From: Halorubrum halodurans
Lineage (GTDB): Archaea > Halobacteriota > Halobacteria > Halobacteriales > Haloferacaceae
Direction: 5' to 3'
DNA: 64,000 bases
Assembly: GCF_002252985.1 (NCBI RefSeq)
Contig: NZ_NHPJ01000085.1
Location: 1 to 64,000, forward strand
Shown here: piece by piece, positions 44,757 to 53,057 of the stretch
How the letters are laid out: every line of letters begins with the position of its first letter
How positions within the stretch are numbered: position 1 is the first letter of the stretch
The notes under the pieces: model-generated
What the model saw: the letters and a program-made list of their open reading frames with translations, nothing else
Databases searched by the model: none
What the model was told of the DNA's origin: nothing
Program-made: the position numbers and the translations under genes

Positions 44757-44776
44757 AACGGAACGGGCGCGACGGG
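44757..44776. repeat. Right attachment site copy (attR side, in tRNA-Arg)
   Basis: These twenty bases match 4591-4610 except at 44762. They cover the 3' acceptor and part of the T-arm of tRNA-Arg plus seven bases beyond its end. Because the tRNA is complete, the integration event restored it. Confidence 0.75.
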
Positions 44777-44836
44777 ATTTGAACCCGCGGCATCTTGGTC
44801 CGGAACCAAGTGCTCTGTCCGCTGAGCTACGCGCCC
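44764..44836 (-). tRNA. tRNA-Arg (anticodon CCG)
   Basis: Read on the minus strand the sequence folds as a standard cloverleaf of 73 bases including a G discriminator. The acceptor stem is GGGCGCG paired with CGCGCCC, the D-arm carries AGCTCAGCGGACAGAGC, and the anticodon stem is CTTGG/CCAAG with loop TTCCGGA, so the anticodon is CCG for the Arg codon CGG. The T-arm is GCGGG TTCAAAT CCCGT. There is no intron and no encoded CCA. Its 3' end is the island integration site. GC content matches the host chromosome. Confidence 0.97.
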
Positions 44837-44886
44837 TCACTACGTCGTCGTTCGGGCGGGCGTTTAACGCTTCTGACTCCCGTCGC

Positions 44887-45495
44887 TCAGTCGACGAACA
44901 GCCCGTCGACGATTGTCTCGATCAGGGCCGCCTCGACCTCCTCGTACTCGGAGACGTGGAGGACGGCGATGGGGGAGTCCTGCGCGCGGGTGACGAAGAT
45001 GAGCGAGCGGAGCAGCCCGTTTATGAGGTCGGGGTCGTCATACCGGACCTCGTCCATCGCCGCCCAGCGACTGGCGTAGGGGAGGTCGGCCTCGCGCGGG
45101 TGGGAACCGAGCGACTCGCGGTCGGCCTCCGAGAGTTGGTCGTACAGTTGCTGGAGTTCGCCCCCGACGATCAGCCGGGAGGCGAGCGGGTTCGTCCGGA
45201 CCTCCCGAAACGTCGTCCGGAGCATCGTTCTCACCTCCTCGCGTGGCGTCTCGGCCTCCGAGACCGCCGCGTCGATGTGGGCCTCGATCCGCTCCTGTTC
45301 GGCGTGGAGGACGGCGACGTACAGGGCCTCCTTCGAGTCGAAGAACTGATAGAAGGTGCTGGTGCCGATGCCGACCGCCTCGGTGACGTCCTTGATCCGG
45401 GTGCGATCGAAGCCGAACCGGGCGAACAGCTCGCGACCGTCCTCGACGAGCTGTGACCGGATCCGGTCGCGCTCGGACTCGGAGAACCGACTCAT
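44887..45495 (-). CDS. TetR family transcriptional regulator
   Basis: A 202-residue protein. The N-terminal HTH (residues ~8-55) has the family signature IKDVTEAVGIGTSTFYQFFDSKEALY. The rest is a helical ligand-binding domain with acidic surface. It is divergent from the CARDB-like and RND genes, the usual layout for a repressor of an exporter. A 37-base region with inverted repeats between them (45552-45590) is a candidate operator. It probably responds to a toxic or lipophilic ligand. The start at 45495 gives a normal family length. Confidence 0.9.
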   Translation of the reverse strand: MSRFSESERDRIRSQLVEDGRELFARFGFDRTRIKDVTEAVGIGTSTFYQFFDSKEALYVAVLHAEQERIEAHIDAAVSEAETPREEVRTMLRTTFREVRTNPLASRLIVGGELQQLYDQLSEADRESLGSHPREADLPYASRWAAMDEVRYDDPDLINGLLRSLIFVTRAQDSPIAVLHVSEYEEVEAALIETIVDGLFVD

Positions 45496-45551
45496 TGGTC
45501 TTCGCTCGTGTGATCGCTGCGGGGCGATGTTCCTCTGGCCATGCCGGCACT

Positions 45552-45590
45552 ACGAATCCAAAAACAAAGGAGTTATTGATTCGTGGATTC
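45552..45590. promoter_or_regulatory. Candidate TetR operator
   Basis: The arms acgaatc (45552-45558) and gattcgt (45578-45584) form an inverted repeat, and gaatcca (45554-45560) pairs with tggattc (45584-45590). The site lies between the divergent TetR and exporter genes and is AT-richer than its surroundings. Assignment to this TetR is inference. Confidence 0.35.
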
Positions 45591-45737
45591 TCCTACGAAC
45601 GTGAATCAGACGCAGGACCACGCCGGACGTCGACCCGTCCGAGAGCCGACGAGGTCGGGTCGACGTTCGGCGGAGCAGGCGGTCTCGAGTCGGACCGAAC
45701 GGCAGCGATCCTCCGCTTCCGTCGATCGGAGGGACGG

Positions 45738-47414
45738 ATGAACGCGCGGTCGATCCTCGTCGCCCTCGTCTCCGTGACGCTGTTGACGAGCGGGACCGCC
45801 GGGCTCGCCGTCGCGGCGACGACCGGCGGCGGACCGTCGGACGTCGGCGACGCCGCGGCCCCGACGACGACGACGCTCCAGCAGTCCGGCGGACTGATCC
45901 GCGGCTCCCCGGACCTGGCGGTCAGCACGTCGGACCCGACGCTCAACCCGGGCCGGACGAACACGCTTCCGCTCCAGATCACCAACGACGGCGACCTGGA
46001 TCTCGGCACCGCGTCGTCGCGCTCGGTGGTCACGACCGCGCGGAACGTCCGCGTCGAGGCGGACGCCGAGGAGACGCCCCTGACCGTCGAGACCGGGACC
46101 CTCGCGATCGGCGCCGTCACGGAGAACAAGCCGGGGAAGGCGCCGATCGCCGTGAGCGTCCCCAGCGACGTCGCGGAGGGAACCTACACGATCGACGTCG
46201 AGGTGAAGTACTCCTACACCTTCCAGCAGTCGGGCGGCGTCACGTACGACCGCGAGGGAACGCTCACGACCGAGATCGACGTCGAGGTCGACGGCGACGC
46301 GCGCTTCGAGATCACGAACGCGACGACCGACGCGAAGGTCGGCGAGACCGGCGTCGTCGAGGCGGAGGTGCGCAACGTCGGAGCCGACGGCGCGCGCGAC
46401 CTGACGGTGGCCATGTCGTCGTCGAGCCCCCAGGTCACGTTCGGCGGAACCGCGAGCGACACGGCACAGATCGACGCGCTCGCCCCGAACGAGACCGCGA
46501 CCGTCCGCTACGACGTCGCCTTCACGCCGGGCGCGTCGGTCCGGGAGTACGTCCTCGACGGCACCGTCCGGTTCGAGACGCCGGAGGGGTACCCGCGCGT
46601 CGACGAGGACCCGTCCGTCGGCGTGACGCCGCGAACCGAACAGCGGTTCAGCGTCGACGACGTGGAGGCGGACCTCTACGTCGGCGAGCAGGGCGAGCTG
46701 TACGGAACGGTGACCAACGAGGGGCCGGATCCGGCACGCAACGTCGTCGTCCAGTTCGCCGAGGAGTCGCCGAACGTGATCCCGCGCGAGTCGTCCGTCG
46801 CGGTCGGCACGCTCGCCGCGGGCGAGTCCGGTTCCTTCCGGCTGCCGATCGAGGTCGGCGGCGAGGCGGAGCCGATCGACCGGACCTCCGACGTCGTCGT
46901 CCAGTACCGCAACGAGGAGAACGAACGCCGGGCGTATCGGGACCTCGAGCTGCTGTACTCCGTCGAGCCGCAGCGCGACCGGTTCGGCCTCTCCGTCGAG
47001 ACGCGCGAGATCGAAGCCGGCGGGCAGGTCGACCTGACCGTCGAGGTGACGAACGAGCTGGACGAGCCGGTCACGGACGTGGAGGCGCGGCTGTTCGCTG
47101 ACAGCCCGCTCGAAAGCGACAACGACGAGGGGTTCGTGTCGACGCTGGAGCCCGGCGAGTCGACGACGATGACGTTCGACCTCTCCGCGGAGTCGTCGGG
47201 GGTCGCGAAGACGTACCCCGTCTCGTTCGACTTCCGGTACGACGACGCCGACGGCGACAGCCAGCTGTCGGACACGACCCGCGTCCCGATAACCGTCGTC
47301 GAGCCCGAGGAGAGCTCCCCGCTGTCGGGCATCGGAACGCTCCCGCTCGTGCTCGGCGTCCTCGTCGTGCTCGCCGCCCTCGGGGGCGGCCTCTACGTCA
47401 CACAGCGAGAATAG
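45738..47414 (+). CDS. Secreted CARDB/S-layer-like protein with C-terminal anchor
   Basis: A 558-residue protein. Residues 1-25 form a Sec-type signal peptide (ARSILVALVSVTLLTSG ... AVAA). The body consists of about four beta-sandwich CARDB or NEW3-like repeats, each with a V-E-V-T-N-E/D motif and a L-x-P-G-E-S turn (for example near 410, EVTNELDEPV). The C-terminus has a transmembrane segment (LPLVLGVLVVLAALGGGLYV) and a short tail, so the domains face outward. The ATG at 45738 was chosen because it starts the signal peptide. Its stop codon touches the ATG of the RND transporter, so it is an extracellular partner of that exporter. This gene pair recurs in haloarchaea. Confidence 0.8.
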   Translation: MNARSILVALVSVTLLTSGTAGLAVAATTGGGPSDVGDAAAPTTTTLQQSGGLIRGSPDLAVSTSDPTLNPGRTNTLPLQITNDGDLDLGTASSRSVVTTARNVRVEADAEETPLTVETGTLAIGAVTENKPGKAPIAVSVPSDVAEGTYTIDVEVKYSYTFQQSGGVTYDREGTLTTEIDVEVDGDARFEITNATTDAKVGETGVVEAEVRNVGADGARDLTVAMSSSSPQVTFGGTASDTAQIDALAPNETATVRYDVAFTPGASVREYVLDGTVRFETPEGYPRVDEDPSVGVTPRTEQRFSVDDVEADLYVGEQGELYGTVTNEGPDPARNVVVQFAEESPNVIPRESSVAVGTLAAGESGSFRLPIEVGGEAEPIDRTSDVVVQYRNEENERRAYRDLELLYSVEPQRDRFGLSVETREIEAGGQVDLTVEVTNELDEPVTDVEARLFADSPLESDNDEGFVSTLEPGESTTMTFDLSAESSGVAKTYPVSFDFRYDDADGDSQLSDTTRVPITVVEPEESSPLSGIGTLPLVLGVLVVLAALGGGLYVTQRE

Positions 47415-49901
47415 ATGACCCGAGCCGGACGGTGGATCGAGGACGCCACCACGCGACTCAACGAGGTCATCGTCTCGCGGCCGCGGGCGGTCGTCGTCGC
47501 GTTCCTGCTCGTGACCGCGGTGTTCGCCGGCGGGATGACCGCCGTCGAGACGCAGACGAACCCGACGGAGGGGTTCTCCGAGGACCTCCCCGAGCAGGAG
47601 GCGCTCGACGCGATCGAAAACGAGTTCGACGAGCCGTTCACGACCGAGCCGGAGACGACGCAGCTGATCCACGGCGGCACCGACGTGCTCACCCGCGAGG
47701 AGACGCTGACGATGCTGCGGCTGTTGGAGCGGATCGACTCCCGCGAGGACCTCCACATGGAGTCCGCGAACGGTCCCGCGACGGCCATCGCCGGGGCGAT
47801 CGACCCCTCGGCCGAGAGCCCGTCGGCGATGCGGGCCGCGGTCGCGGGCGCGACGGACGCCGAGTTCCGTCGGGTCGTCCGGCGGCTGAGCGAGCGTCCG
47901 GAGTTCGACGCGGCCGTCTCGGACGACTTCAACCCGACCGAGGCGTCGGCCTCGACGACGATCACCGTCGTCAGACACGACGTGCCGCAGGGGTTCGACG
48001 ACCTCCAGTCGGTCCAGACGGAGATCCGGACGCTCGCGAACGACGAGCCGGCCGACATCCGGACCTTCGGGACGGGCATCATCAACGCCGAGACGGGGCG
48101 GGTCATCGCCGACTCGCTGCTCATCGTGATGCCCGTCGTCGTCGTCCTGCTTCTGGGCTTTCTCGTCGTCGCGTATCGCGACCCGATCGATCTGGCGCTC
48201 GGGCTGTTCGCGCTGTTGATGACGCTGATCTGGACGTTCGGCTTCCTCGGCTTCTCCGGGATCCCGTTCGACCAACAGCAGATCGCCGTGCCGGTGCTGC
48301 TGCTCGCGGTCGGGGTCGACTTCGGGATCCACTTCATCAACCGGTACCGCGAGGAGACCGTCCAGGGGTACGACCCGGTGCCGGCGATGCGGACCGCGGC
48401 GAACCAGCTCGCGATCGCGTTCGTCATCGTCACCGTCACCGCGGTGTTCGGGTTCGGCGCGAACGTGACCTCCGGGCTCGACCCGATCCGGAACCTCGGG
48501 ATCGTCTCGGCGGTCGGCATCGTCTTCACGTTCCTCATCTTCGGGCTGTTCCTCCCGGCCGCGAAGCTCGAACTCGACCGGCTCCGCGAGCGGTACGGCG
48601 TGCCGGAGTTCGGTACCACCCCGATCGCCTCCGAGGAGTCCGCGCTCGGCCGGCTGCTGGCCGTCTCGGTGACGGTCGGGAAGCGCGCGCCGGCGGTGTT
48701 CGTCGTCCTCCTGCTTCTCACCGGCGGGGCGTTCGGCGCGTACGGGGCGGGCGTCGACACCACGTTCGAACAGGAGGACTTCCTCCCGCCGGAGGAGGAG
48801 CCGGGATACGTCGAGTACATCCCCGAGCCGTTCGCGCCGGGCGAGTACACGGTCACCGAGACGCTGAGCCTGCTCGAGGACAGCTTCTCGGCGAGTCAGG
48901 ACGCGTCGCTCACGGTGTACGTCGAGGGGCCCTTCGAGGAGGACCACGCGCTCGAGGCGCTCGCCGCGCCGACCGACGACCCGCCCGGCACGCTGGCGGT
49001 CGGCGAGGGCGGGCGGGCGGAGACGACGAGCATCGTGACCGTGATCCGGTCACGTGCCGAAGCCGACGAGGAGTTCGCCGCGCTCGTCGCCCGCAACGAC
49101 CTGAACGGGAACGGGATCCCCGACCGCAACCTCGAGCGGATCTACGCGGAGCTGTTCGACTCGCCGGCCGCCTCGGAGGCGAGTCGCTACCTCACCGACG
49201 ACCGCCGCGGCGCGCAGGTCGAGTACACGGTCGAGAGCGGCGCGACCCAGAGCGAGATCTCCGCCGACGGCCGGCAGCAGGCGGAACGGTACCGCTACGC
49301 GGCGACCGCGACGGGACAGATCGTCGTCTTCGACGCGATCACGGCGATCATCTTCGACTCGGCGATCCAGGGGCTCGTGCTCGCCGTGGGCCTGAGCGGC
49401 GTGTTCCTCGTGATCACCTACGGCGTGTTGGAGGGGATGCCGATGCTCGGGATCGTGAACGTGTTCCCGATCACGATCGCCGTCACATCGCTGGTCGGGA
49501 CGATGCGGTACCTCGGCTATCCGCTGAACGCCCTGACGGCGACGATCCTCTCCATCGCGATCGGGATCGGGATCGCCTACTCGGTCCACATCACCGCCCG
49601 GTTCGTCGACGAGTACCGCGAGAACGGCGACGTGGCGACCTCGCTGCGGACGACGCTCACGGGGACCGGCGGGGCGCTCGTCGGCAGCATGCTCACGACC
49701 GCGCTCGGGACCGGCGCGCTCGGGCTCGCGATCACGCCCGTGCTCGGCGACTTCGGCGTCCTGATCGCGATGAGCGTGTTCTACTCGTTCGTCATCTCGG
49801 TGATCGCGCTCCCGCCCGCCCTGTTCCTCTGGGACCGGCTTCGATCCGGCTCGCCGACCGCCGACCCGGCCGACCCCGTCGAGCCGACCGGCGAGGCGTG
49901 A
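47415..49901 (+). CDS. RND superfamily (MMPL-type) transporter
   Basis: An 828-residue protein with about 12 transmembrane helices in two halves, each preceded by a large extracellular loop. The proton-relay helices have GVDFGIHFINRYREE in the first half and GIGIAYSVHITARFVDEY in the second. A first helix near residues 25-45 (RAVVVAFLLVTAVFAGGM) is followed by a loop of about 200 residues. This is the archaeal MMPL/hydrophobe-exporter layout. It lies directly after the CARDB-like gene without a gap, suggesting a joint export machine regulated by the divergent TetR. The substrate is unknown; lipid or hydrophobic drug export is typical for the family. Confidence 0.9.
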   Translation: MTRAGRWIEDATTRLNEVIVSRPRAVVVAFLLVTAVFAGGMTAVETQTNPTEGFSEDLPEQEALDAIENEFDEPFTTEPETTQLIHGGTDVLTREETLTMLRLLERIDSREDLHMESANGPATAIAGAIDPSAESPSAMRAAVAGATDAEFRRVVRRLSERPEFDAAVSDDFNPTEASASTTITVVRHDVPQGFDDLQSVQTEIRTLANDEPADIRTFGTGIINAETGRVIADSLLIVMPVVVVLLLGFLVVAYRDPIDLALGLFALLMTLIWTFGFLGFSGIPFDQQQIAVPVLLLAVGVDFGIHFINRYREETVQGYDPVPAMRTAANQLAIAFVIVTVTAVFGFGANVTSGLDPIRNLGIVSAVGIVFTFLIFGLFLPAAKLELDRLRERYGVPEFGTTPIASEESALGRLLAVSVTVGKRAPAVFVVLLLLTGGAFGAYGAGVDTTFEQEDFLPPEEEPGYVEYIPEPFAPGEYTVTETLSLLEDSFSASQDASLTVYVEGPFEEDHALEALAAPTDDPPGTLAVGEGGRAETTSIVTVIRSRAEADEEFAALVARNDLNGNGIPDRNLERIYAELFDSPAASEASRYLTDDRRGAQVEYTVESGATQSEISADGRQQAERYRYAATATGQIVVFDAITAIIFDSAIQGLVLAVGLSGVFLVITYGVLEGMPMLGIVNVFPITIAVTSLVGTMRYLGYPLNALTATILSIAIGIGIAYSVHITARFVDEYRENGDVATSLRTTLTGTGGALVGSMLTTALGTGALGLAITPVLGDFGVLIAMSVFYSFVISVIALPPALFLWDRLRSGSPTADPADPVEPTGEA

Positions 49902-49944
49902 CCGCGCCCGTCGCGTTTATTCCGGGGGCTCCCGAAGCGCGGAC

Positions 49945-50418
49945 GTGACTCCCGCCGAGGTGACGATCCGGCAGGCCGAACGTGCCGACCTCCTGGCGGT
50001 GCTCCGGATCGAACGCGAGTGCTTCTCGGACCCCTGGCCGTACGACGCCTTCGAGCGGCTGATCGACGCGCCGGCGTTCCTCGTCGCCGAGCGGGACGGC
50101 GAGGTCCTCGGCTACCTCGTCGGGGACGTCACCCCGAACGCGGGCCGCGACATCGGACACGTCAAGGACCTCGCGGTCCGCCCCGACGCCCGTGGGCGAG
50201 GCGTCGGGCGAGCCCTGTTGCGCGCCGGGCTGGCGCGGCTCCGGACCGCCGGGGCGGCCGTCGCCAAACTCGAGGTCCGCGAGGGGAACGACCCCGCCCG
50301 GTCGCTGTACGCGGCCGAGGGGTTCGAGCCGGTCCGGCGGGCGAGGCGGTACTACCGCGACGGCGAGGACGCGCTCGTCCTCGTCGTCGACCTCGCGGAG
50401 TGGGCCCGCGGCGGGTGA
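49945..50418 (+). CDS. rimI: RimI-type N-acetyltransferase
   Basis: A 157-residue GNAT enzyme. It has the N-terminal ADLLAVLRIERECFSDPWPYDAFERL typical of RimI, the acetyl-CoA loop PDARGRGVGRALL near residues 79-91, and the closing RYYRDGEDALVLVVDL segment. RimI-like enzymes acetylate protein N-termini in archaea. Start is GTG at 49945, 43 bases after the RND stop. Confidence 0.85.
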   Translation: MTPAEVTIRQAERADLLAVLRIERECFSDPWPYDAFERLIDAPAFLVAERDGEVLGYLVGDVTPNAGRDIGHVKDLAVRPDARGRGVGRALLRAGLARLRTAGAAVAKLEVREGNDPARSLYAAEGFEPVRRARRYYRDGEDALVLVVDLAEWARGG

Positions 50419-50514
50419 CCGCCTCGCGGGTTCGGCCGCCCGCGGCCGTCCGATCTCCGGGGACCCGATACCCCTTTGACAAGGCTTAGTGCCGGGGGGG
50501 ATCGACGGGGACGT

Positions 50515-52314
50515 ATGAGTTCGGTTCCCGAGCGGTCCGAGATCGACGAGGCGTACAAGTGGGACCTCGAGAGCGTCTTCGCCGACGACGAGGCGTGGGC
50601 GGCGGCCTACGAGGACGTGGAGGGACGGATCGACGAGCTCGGAGCCTACGAGGGGCGCGTCACCGAGAGCCCGGAGACGCTCCTCGAGCTGTTGGAGCTC
50701 CGCGAGGAGGTGTTCCGCGAGCTGTCGGCGGTCGCGGTGTACGCCCGGCTCCGGAGCGCGGAGGACACGCGGGACCAGGAGTACCAGGCGATGTCGGCGC
50801 GGGCGTCCTCGCTCCAGTCCGAGGCGTCGAGCGCGATCTCGTATCTCCAGCCGGAGCTCCAGTCGCTCACGGCGGAGCGGCTCGCCGAGTTCCTCGAGGC
50901 GGAGCCCGACCTCGCCGCGTACGAACACTACCTCGAGGACGTGTTGCGGATGAAACCGCACACGCGCTCGGCGGAGGTCGAGGAGGTGCTCGCGGACCTC
51001 TCGGAGGTCACGAGCGCGCCGAGCGAGATCTACTCGATGCTGACGAACGCGGACATGACCTACGGCGTCGTGGAGGACCCCGACGGCGAGGAGGTCGAGA
51101 TCACCCAGGCCAACTTCACGAAGCTCCAGACGAACCCGGACCGCGACTTCCGCCGCCGGGTCCACGAGACGTTCTACGACGAGTGGGCCGACGTCCGCAA
51201 CACGGTGGGCACCTCCCTGGAGAAGGCGGTGCGCGAACACGTCGCGAGCGCGGGGATCCGCGACTACGACACCGCCCGCGAGGCCGCCCTCGACGGCTCG
51301 AACGTCCCGGTCGCGGTGTACGACACGCTCGTCGACACGGTCGGCGGCAACCTCGACACCCTCCACCGACACGCCGAGTTGAAACGGCGGGCGCTCGGCG
51401 TCGACACCCTGGAGAGTCACGACCTCTACATGTCGTTGACGGGCGATCAGGGCCCCGACGTGGAGTACGACCAGGCGGTCGAGTGGGTCGTCGAGGCGGT
51501 CGCGCCGCTCGGCGAGGCCTATCAGGAGCGGATGGCGGAGGGGCTCGAGAGCCGGTGGGTCGACGTCTACGAGAACCGCGGGAAGCGCTCCGGCGCGTTC
51601 TCTTCCGGCACCTACGACACCCAGCCGTACATCCTGATGAACTACCAGGACGACGTGGCCTCGATGTACACGCTGGCACACGAGCTGGGCCACTCGATGC
51701 ACTCGGAGCTGGCGAGCGACGCCCAGCCGTGGCACGACGCGAGCTACGAGATCTTCGTCGCCGAGATCGCCTCCACGGTCAACGAGACGCTCCTCACCCA
51801 CCACTTGCTCGAGACCGTCGAGGACGAGACGCTCCGCACGCACGTGCTCGACGAGTACCTCGAGCGGTTCCGGTCCACCCTGTTCCGCCAGACCATGTTC
51901 GCGACGTTCGAACAGCGGATCCACGAGCGGGTCGAGGCGGGCGAGGCGCTCACGCCGGACGTGCTCGACGAGACCTACGCCGACCTCAAGGGCGAGTACT
52001 ACGAGCCCGCGGCGCTCACCGGCGGCATCGAGCGCGAGTGGGAGCGGATCCCGCACTTCTACTACGACTTCTACGTCTACCAGTACGCGACCGGCATCTC
52101 CGCGGCGGCCGCGATCGTCGAGCGCGTCCTCGAGGAGGGCGAGTCCGCCGCGGCCGACTACCGCGAGATGCTGGCGGCGGGGGGCTCCGACTACCCGCTC
52201 GAGGTCGTCGAACTCGCCGGGATCGACATGGCCTCGCCCGACCCGATCGAGTCGGCCGTCGGGATCTACGACGACTACCTCGACGAGGTCGCGGCGCTGC
52301 TGGACCTCGAGTAG
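50515..52314 (+). CDS. pepF: Oligoendopeptidase F (M3 metallopeptidase)
   Basis: A 599-residue protein. The zinc site HELGH is at 389-393, followed by the downstream Glu in ASTVNETLL about 27 residues later, and the substrate-binding segment YQYATGISAAAA is near 523. The N-terminal helical domain begins EIDEAYKWDLESVF. The M3B family degrades peptides of about 7-17 residues in the cytosol. The ATG at 50515 is preferred over upstream in-frame starts since it begins the conserved N-terminus. Length is normal for the family. Confidence 0.93.
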   Translation: MSSVPERSEIDEAYKWDLESVFADDEAWAAAYEDVEGRIDELGAYEGRVTESPETLLELLELREEVFRELSAVAVYARLRSAEDTRDQEYQAMSARASSLQSEASSAISYLQPELQSLTAERLAEFLEAEPDLAAYEHYLEDVLRMKPHTRSAEVEEVLADLSEVTSAPSEIYSMLTNADMTYGVVEDPDGEEVEITQANFTKLQTNPDRDFRRRVHETFYDEWADVRNTVGTSLEKAVREHVASAGIRDYDTAREAALDGSNVPVAVYDTLVDTVGGNLDTLHRHAELKRRALGVDTLESHDLYMSLTGDQGPDVEYDQAVEWVVEAVAPLGEAYQERMAEGLESRWVDVYENRGKRSGAFSSGTYDTQPYILMNYQDDVASMYTLAHELGHSMHSELASDAQPWHDASYEIFVAEIASTVNETLLTHHLLETVEDETLRTHVLDEYLERFRSTLFRQTMFATFEQRIHERVEAGEALTPDVLDETYADLKGEYYEPAALTGGIEREWERIPHFYYDFYVYQYATGISAAAAIVERVLEEGESAAADYREMLAAGGSDYPLEVVELAGIDMASPDPIESAVGIYDDYLDEVAALLDLE

Positions 52315-52323
52315 CGAGGTCTC

Positions 52324-52403
52324 TAGTGTGTATTGTAACCGTTTACCGGCGCTCCGCCAGGACGAGTCGGCGTCGCGCCGGAAATGACTCACAATAAACA
52401 CTA
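52324..52403. repeat. 80-bp element with terminal inverted repeats
   Basis: The left end tagtgtgtattgt (52324-52336) matches the reverse complement of the right end acaataaacacta (52391-52403) at 12 of 13 positions. An inner ccggcgc repeat is also symmetric. AT-rich ends in a GC-rich neighbourhood suggest a miniature inverted-repeat element. It abuts the DUF2237 stop codon and could form a transcription-stop hairpin for both convergent genes. Confidence 0.5.
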
Positions 52404-52793
52404 TCACCCGTCGTAGGCGTGGGCCTCGAGCGTCTCCAGGTCGACCGTGTCCAGCACGGCCTCGTTGGTCGCCTCGAGGACGACGGGCGGGACCGTCGTC
52501 TCCGGGAGCCGCCGGTCCCGCGTGGCCGACAGCGCCTCGACCCAGCGGCCGAGACAGAGACACCAGCGGTCGCCGGGGTCGAGTCCGGGGAAGTCGAACT
52601 CGGGGCGCGGCGTCACGAGGTCGTTGCCCCGCTCCCGGCTGAACCGCAGGAACTCCTCCGTCATCACCGCGCAGAGCTCGTGTCGCCCGCGGTCGCCGGG
52701 GTGAGTCCCGCAGCAGCCGTCGCGCTCGAAGCCGGTCGTCGGGTCCGTGCTACAGGCGGCGAGGTCCTCCCCGTGGACGTTCCGGTCGGCCAT
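52404..52793 (-). CDS. DUF2237 family protein
   Basis: A 129-residue protein with the DUF2237 pattern: HELCAVMTEEFLRFSRERGNDL near 38-59, PGDRWCLCLGRW near 73-84, and PPVVLEATNEAVL near 102-114. Several conserved Cys residues suggest metal binding. Function is unknown. The ATG at 52793 was chosen because it starts MADRNVHGEDL, matching the family. Confidence 0.85.
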   Translation of the reverse strand: MADRNVHGEDLAACSTDPTTGFERDGCCGTHPGDRGRHELCAVMTEEFLRFSRERGNDLVTPRPEFDFPGLDPGDRWCLCLGRWVEALSATRDRRLPETTVPPVVLEATNEAVLDTVDLETLEAHAYDG

Positions 52794-53057
52794 ACGCTCG
52801 GGTGGAGACGCGTGAACAAAAAGCCGGCCTCGGCGATCTCCTCGTCCGCGGCGTGTCCGGAACCCACAAGCCACCTGCGGTGGCGCGTGCCTGCGAGGTC
52901 GCTTCGCGGCCGAGCAGTACCGCGCGAGGGAGTCGCGACCGAAGGGAGCGACGAGGCTGGGGAGGCGTGAGGTGCGGTGCCGTGCGGTGGGAGGTGGAGG
53001 CTTCCGAGCCGTTCACCGCGCCGGCATCGATTTACCGCCCGCCCGCGACTCGCCTCC

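Larger units (their letters stand above)
4591..44776. mobile_element. Integrated genomic island at tRNA-Arg, about 40.2 kb
   Basis: The element is delimited by a 20-base direct repeat, 4591-4610 and 44757-44776, with one mismatch (t4596 versus a44762). The right copy covers the last 13 bases of the tRNA-Arg gene plus flanking bases. A tyrosine integrase begins 101 bases inside the left copy. Base composition falls sharply inside these borders, and the genes are recombinases, nucleases, methylases and hypotheticals. No replication, capsid or conjugation genes are recognisable, so it looks like an integrative defence or mobilisable island rather than a provirus. Two further recombinase groups at 18.0-21.7 kb suggest that it is a composite of more than one element. 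Confidence 0.8.

Noticed and set aside
4591..44776. Provirus interpretation of the island
   Set aside because: No capsid, portal, terminase or tail genes are recognisable; the content is recombination and defence.
44588..44809. A 73-codon leftward frame running through tRNA-Arg
   Set aside because: Its residues (PDQDAAGSNPVAP) are the usual artificial translation of a tRNA gene; it overlaps the tRNA and att site.
45606..48947. A 1113-codon leftward frame
   Set aside because: It is antisense to the CARDB-like and RND genes, extremely rich in Arg, Asp and His, and typical of GC-rich shadow frames.
49792..52563. A 923-codon leftward frame
   Set aside because: Antisense to the RND end, RimI and PepF, all well supported; composition is that of a shadow frame.
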